Source: DAITAZ01 sp036824045 (GTDB lineage Bacteria; Pseudomonadota; Gammaproteobacteria; Burkholderiales; Rhodocyclaceae). Taken from it: 51,125 nucleotides of DNA. The translations under genes and the position numbers were made by a program. The notes beneath the pieces were generated by a model. The model worked only from the letters and a program-made list of their open reading frames with translations. It ran no database searches and had not been told where the DNA came from. Within the stretch, counting starts at the first letter, position 1. The number at the start of each line of letters is the position of its first letter. This document shows positions 48,676 to 51,125 of this stretch, in pieces. The DNA lies in contig DAITAZ010000027.1 in the NCBI GenBank assembly GCA_036824045.1, forward strand, positions 1 through 51,125, written 5' to 3'.

Positions 48676-49306
48676 ACGCCCTGTCTTCGCCCGTACCGTC
48701 GCCGTCGCCCTCACCGGCGCCTCCGGCATGGCCTACGGCCTGCGCCTGGTGCACTGCCTGCTGCAGGCGGACGTGCGGGTGTGGCTGCTGTACTCCCAGG
48801 CGGCGCAGATCGTTGCCCGGCAGGAACTCGACCTCGCCCTGCCGTCCCGCCCCGCCGAGCTGGCGGATGATTTGAGCGCCCGCTACGGCGCCCGGGCCGG
48901 GCAACTGCAAGCCTTCGGGCGGGAAGAGTGGTTCGCGCCGCCGGCCTCCGGCTCCAACCCGCCGGACGCCATGGTCGTCTGCCCCTGCTCCATGGGCAGT
49001 CTCGCGGCCATCGCCGCCGGCATGGCGGACAACCTCATCGAGCGCGCCGCCGACGTGGTGCTCAAGGAAGGCCGCAAGCTGGTGCTGGTGCCGCGGGAAA
49101 CACCTTTTTCCGCCATCCACCTGGAAAACATGCTGCGGCTCACCCGCGCCGGCGCTGTGGTGCTGCCCGCCAACCCGGGCTTCTACCACCGGCCGCAGAC
49201 GGTGGATGCGGTGATCGATTTCGTGGTCGCCCGCATCCTCGACCAGGTGGGCGTGCCCCACCACCTCATGGCCCGCTGGGGCGAGCCGGACGCGGGACGC
49301 GGCTGA
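48668..49306 (+). CDS. ubiX: flavin prenyltransferase UbiX
   Basis: A 212-residue flavoprotein that attaches a dimethylallyl group to FMN, giving the cofactor of UbiD decarboxylases in ubiquinone synthesis. 'VAVALTGASGMAYGLRLV' is the N-terminal FMN-binding strand, 'VVCPCSMGSLAAIAAGMADNLIERAADV' and 'LKEGRKLVLVPRETPFSAIHLENMLRL' are conserved active-site blocks, and 'GAVVLPANPGFYHRP' completes it. ATG 48668, overlapping the Gx transporter gene by eight bases. No ubiD is in the window. Confidence 0.96.
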   Translation: MSERPVFARTVAVALTGASGMAYGLRLVHCLLQADVRVWLLYSQAAQIVARQELDLALPSRPAELADDLSARYGARAGQLQAFGREEWFAPPASGSNPPDAMVVCPCSMGSLAAIAAGMADNLIERAADVVLKEGRKLVLVPRETPFSAIHLENMLRLTRAGAVVLPANPGFYHRPQTVDAVIDFVVARILDQVGVPHHLMARWGEPDAGRG

Positions 49307-49316
49307 CCGGCCCGGC

Positions 49317-49691
49317 TCAGTGGCCCCGGGGCTTTTCCGCTTTCGACTGGCAGGCGATGCAGCGGGGCGCGGTGGGGTAGGCGGCCAGCCGCTGGGGCGA
49401 GATGTCCACGCCGCAGTCCTCGCACTGGCCGTAACTGCCCTCGTCCAGCCGGCGCAGGGCGGCCTCCACCGCCTGCAGTTCCTCGCCAAAGTGGCCGGCC
49501 ATGGCCCGGTCCGTATCGGACATCTGCGAGGCGACCGACTCGTCCCCCTTGTCCGCCACGCCGCCGGCAATCTCCGTCGCGTGGTCCGCGTCCGCCTTCT
49601 GCTGCTCGCCGCGGATTTCCTCGCGCAAAGCCCGGGCGCGGCGCGTCAGCTCCTGACGGAAGCCATCCAGTTGGTCAGGGGTCAGGGACAT
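49317..49691 (-). CDS. DksA/TraR-family zinc-finger protein
   Basis: A 124-residue protein with a helical N-terminal coiled coil and a C-terminal C4 zinc finger: C-E-D-C in 'GQCEDCGVDISPQRLAAYP' and C-I-A-C in 'APRCIACQSK', spacing C-x2-C-x17-C-x2-C, as in DksA/TraR proteins that bind the RNA polymerase secondary channel. The coiled-coil tip motif of DksA is not clear, so it may be a paralogue rather than DksA itself. ATG 49689-49691 with GAGGAG upstream. An FNR-like box lies 70 bases upstream. Confidence 0.9.
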   Translation of the reverse strand: MSLTPDQLDGFRQELTRRARALREEIRGEQQKADADHATEIAGGVADKGDESVASQMSDTDRAMAGHFGEELQAVEAALRRLDEGSYGQCEDCGVDISPQRLAAYPTAPRCIACQSKAEKPRGH

Positions 49692-49733
49692 CGCATCGCT
49701 CCTCAATAAATATGATCATTGCCCGATGTGGCT

Positions 49734-49739
49734 ATCGTA
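49734..49739 (-). promoter_or_regulatory. possible -10 element for DksA/TraR-like gene
   Basis: TACGAT on the minus strand, four of six matches, 21 bases downstream of the FNR-like box and 42 bases before the ATG at 49691. Confidence 0.35.
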
Positions 49740-49760
49740 AGCGGCATCCGGCCTCCACCC

Positions 49761-49774
49761 TTGATTCGGGTCAA
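49761..49774. promoter_or_regulatory. FNR/DNR-like box upstream of DksA/TraR-like gene
   Basis: TTGAT-N4-GTCAA, one base away from the FNR consensus. The spacing to the possible -10 at 49734-49739 is near that of a class II FNR promoter reading leftward; no suitable -10 is found at that spacing to the right. Confidence 0.5.
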
Positions 49775-49898
49775 ACAGGCTGGCCCTCGCCGGGCCCGGC
49801 GCGCCTTGCGGGCGCTCGCTACCGTGTTTTTGTGCGGATACGCGCTCCGCGCGTCCGGGCACAATGGCGGCCCGCCCCAAGCATGCGCCAGAAACCCC

Positions 49899-50981
49899 AT
49901 GTCAGCCAGCACCCCCAGCACCGTCACCTGCAGCCACCAGCTTGCCTGGCCCAGCCTGGCGGGCATGGCCGATCCGGCGGCGGACTTTTTCGCCACGCCC
50001 GAATGGTTCGAGCTCCTCATCCGCACCGTCTTGCCCCCCGGCCCCGCCACCCGGCTCTACCGGGCGGGCGACCCGGCCGCGCCCACCGCCGTCCTGCCCC
50101 TGCTGGCGGAGCCCGGCCGCCTCACCGCGCTGGCCAACTACTACGCCTGCCTCTACGGCCCCGTGCGGGCCCCCGGCCCGGCCGGGGCCGCCGGGCTGGC
50201 CGCCATCTTCCGCCACCTGGGCGCCGAGCGCCCCCGCTGGCCCCAGATCCGCCTCGAGCCCCTGGACCCGGCGGGCCCCTTCTACGCCCAGGCCCGGGCC
50301 GGCCTGCAGGCCGCCGGCTACTGGGTGGATGACTTCTTCTGCTTCGGCAACTGGTACCTCCAGGTGGCCGGCCGCAGCTTTGACGACTACGAAACCAGCC
50401 TCCCCTCCCGCCTGCGCAACACCGTGCGCCGCGCCCGCAAAAAGCTGGAGCGGGACGGCGCCCGCATCGAGATCCACAGCCAGCCCGGCCCCGCCCTCGA
50501 AGCCGCCATCGCCGACTACGTGGCCGTCTACAACCAGAGCTGGAAAGTGCCCGAGCCCTACCCGGACTTCACCCCCGGCCTGTGCCGCCTGGCCGCCGCC
50601 CGGGGCTGGCTGCGCCTGGGCCTGCTGCACCTGGACGGCCAGCCCGTCGCCGCCCAGCTCTGGCTCATCCATCAGCGCCGCGCCCTCATCTACAAGCTCG
50701 CCTACGTGCAGGACTACGCCCAGCGCTCCGTGGGCTCCGTGCTCTCCGCCACCCTCATGCGCCACGCCATCGACCAGGACCAGGTGGAAGAAGTGGACTA
50801 CCTCACCGGCGACGACGCCTACAAGCAGGACTGGATGAGCCACCGGCGGGAGCGCCGCGGCCTCGTCGCCTTCCACCCCCGCACCGCCGCCGGGCTCGCC
50901 GCCGCCGCCCGGCACTTCGGCGGCCGGGCCCTCAAGCGCTGGCGGCGCGGGGCGGCAGCCACTGCCCCGGCGGCGGGCTGA
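49899..50981 (+). CDS. FemAB/CelD-type GNAT acyltransferase (Acetyltransf_6)
   Basis: A 360-residue protein of the BioF2/CelD-like Acetyltransf_6 family. 'YETSLPSRLRNTVRRARKKLERDGARIEIHS' is the typical start of the second GNAT domain, and 'YNQSWKVPEPYPDFTPGLCRLAAARGWLRLGLLHLDGQPVAAQLWL' with 'RALIYKLAYVQDYAQRSVGSVL' and 'VDYLTGDDAYKQDW' complete the pattern. Members act in polysaccharide export or peptidoglycan-like transfer; the acceptor is unknown. ATG 49899 (MSASTPS); a longer frame reaching 49719 would run through the FNR-like box region and is less likely. Confidence 0.88.
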   Translation: MSASTPSTVTCSHQLAWPSLAGMADPAADFFATPEWFELLIRTVLPPGPATRLYRAGDPAAPTAVLPLLAEPGRLTALANYYACLYGPVRAPGPAGAAGLAAIFRHLGAERPRWPQIRLEPLDPAGPFYAQARAGLQAAGYWVDDFFCFGNWYLQVAGRSFDDYETSLPSRLRNTVRRARKKLERDGARIEIHSQPGPALEAAIADYVAVYNQSWKVPEPYPDFTPGLCRLAAARGWLRLGLLHLDGQPVAAQLWLIHQRRALIYKLAYVQDYAQRSVGSVLSATLMRHAIDQDQVEEVDYLTGDDAYKQDWMSHRRERRGLVAFHPRTAAGLAAAARHFGGRALKRWRRGAAATAPAAG

Positions 50982-51004
50982 GGGGCCGGTCGCTCAGCCT
51001 CCTC

Positions 51005-51125
51005 CTAGCGCCCCTGCCAGTCCGCCTGCCAACGCAGCATCGCTGCCAGCCAGTCCGCGTACACCGTACCCGGCAGGGCGAAGGGGCGGAGCATCCCGAT
51101 GGCTCGGGCCAGGGTTTGCTGCGCC
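51005..51125 (-). CDS. 3' end of an unidentified gene, cut by window edge
   Basis: The last 121 bases hold the C-terminal 39 codons of a minus-strand frame ending in TAG at 51005-51007 ('AQQTLARAIGMLRPFALPGT', with 'YADWLAAMLRWQADWQGR' at the end). Codon use matches the surrounding genes. The fragment is Trp- and Leu-rich and not recognisable; the rest lies beyond the window. It converges on the FemAB/CelD-type gene. Confidence 0.6.
   Translation of the reverse strand, partial: AQQTLARAIGMLRPFALPGTVYADWLAAMLRWQADWQGR

Noticed and set aside
49719..49898. Upstream extension of the FemAB/CelD-type protein from an ATG at 49719
   Set aside because: The extension is Arg/Ala-rich, crosses the FNR-like box and lacks family similarity; the ATG at 49899 gives the normal protein.
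40..51125. tRNA, rRNA, CRISPR or insertion sequences
   Set aside because: I found no cloverleaf-like sequence, no repeat-spacer array and no transposase signature when reading the window; an automated covariance-model scan was not possible.

Overview
The window is a G+C-rich stretch of chromosome, dense with genes, most likely from a betaproteobacterium of the Rhodocyclales type (Thauera/Azoarcus/Azospira relatives). That placement is an inference from gene content: a class I PHA synthase, a MerR-controlled leucine/isovalerate (liu) operon, the O2-independent ubiquinone genes ubiU-ubiV-ubiT, a Gcw_chp porin-glnK-amtB set behind a sigma-54 promoter, an argS-SPOR-dsbA-SDR-nfi string, and a Gcr-type 'SpecificRecomb' membrane protein. 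I saw no rRNA, tRNA, CRISPR array, insertion sequence or prophage. No gene-free stretch exceeds about 250 bases.

Layout. 1-9.4 kb: SRPBCC protein, UshA-like nucleotidase, a Pro-rich hypothetical, an MHS-type MFS transporter, a NamZ-like (DUF1343)/DOMON pair, an RmlC-like epimerase, a radical SAM protein overlapping a YjbQ gene, and a small Cys-rich protein. 9.4-15.3 kb (mostly minus strand): acyltransferase 3, DUF1003, bestrophin, DUF1289, GNAT and Gcr-type protein, interrupted by a 100-N gap. The gap is flanked by identical 55-bp ends and is almost certainly a false gap between overlapping contigs. 15.5-27.6 kb: a leucine/isovalerate degradation operon read right to left from a MerR (LiuR-like) gene: thioesterase, isovaleryl-CoA dehydrogenase, a GNAT/beta-carbonic anhydrase fusion, HCCA isomerase-like protein, LOG protein, methylcrotonyl-CoA carboxylase beta, alpha/beta hydrolase, methylglutaconyl-CoA hydratase, carboxylase alpha, HMG-CoA lyase, DUF1289. 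A MerR-type operator lies between the -35 and -10 elements of its promoter. 27.8-30.7 kb: MBL hydrolase and phaC, ending in a strong terminator.

30.7-33.2 kb: ubiU-ubiV-ubiT behind an FNR/DNR-type box placed exactly as in a class II activated promoter. 33.2-38.0 kb: argS, SPOR protein, dsbA, SDR, nfi (minus strand). 38.3-42.0 kb: purU (plus) converging on the NtrC/sigma-54-type porin-glnK-amtB operon. 42.2-45.3 kb: ubiK, then cytochrome b561, two YceI proteins and an MBL hydrolase. 45.3-51.1 kb: an orphan histidine kinase with a Cys cluster, rapZ, NusG-II/Gx-transporter/ubiX, a DksA/TraR-like protein with an upstream FNR-like box, a FemAB/CelD-type acyltransferase, and the 3' end of a further gene cut by the window edge.

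The genes suggest a metabolically flexible organism. Leucine is converted to acetyl-CoA and acetoacetate, with bicarbonate for the carboxylase plausibly supplied by the fused carbonic anhydrase. Acetyl-CoA can be stored as PHA. Ubiquinone can be made with or without oxygen, and ammonium uptake is under nitrogen control.
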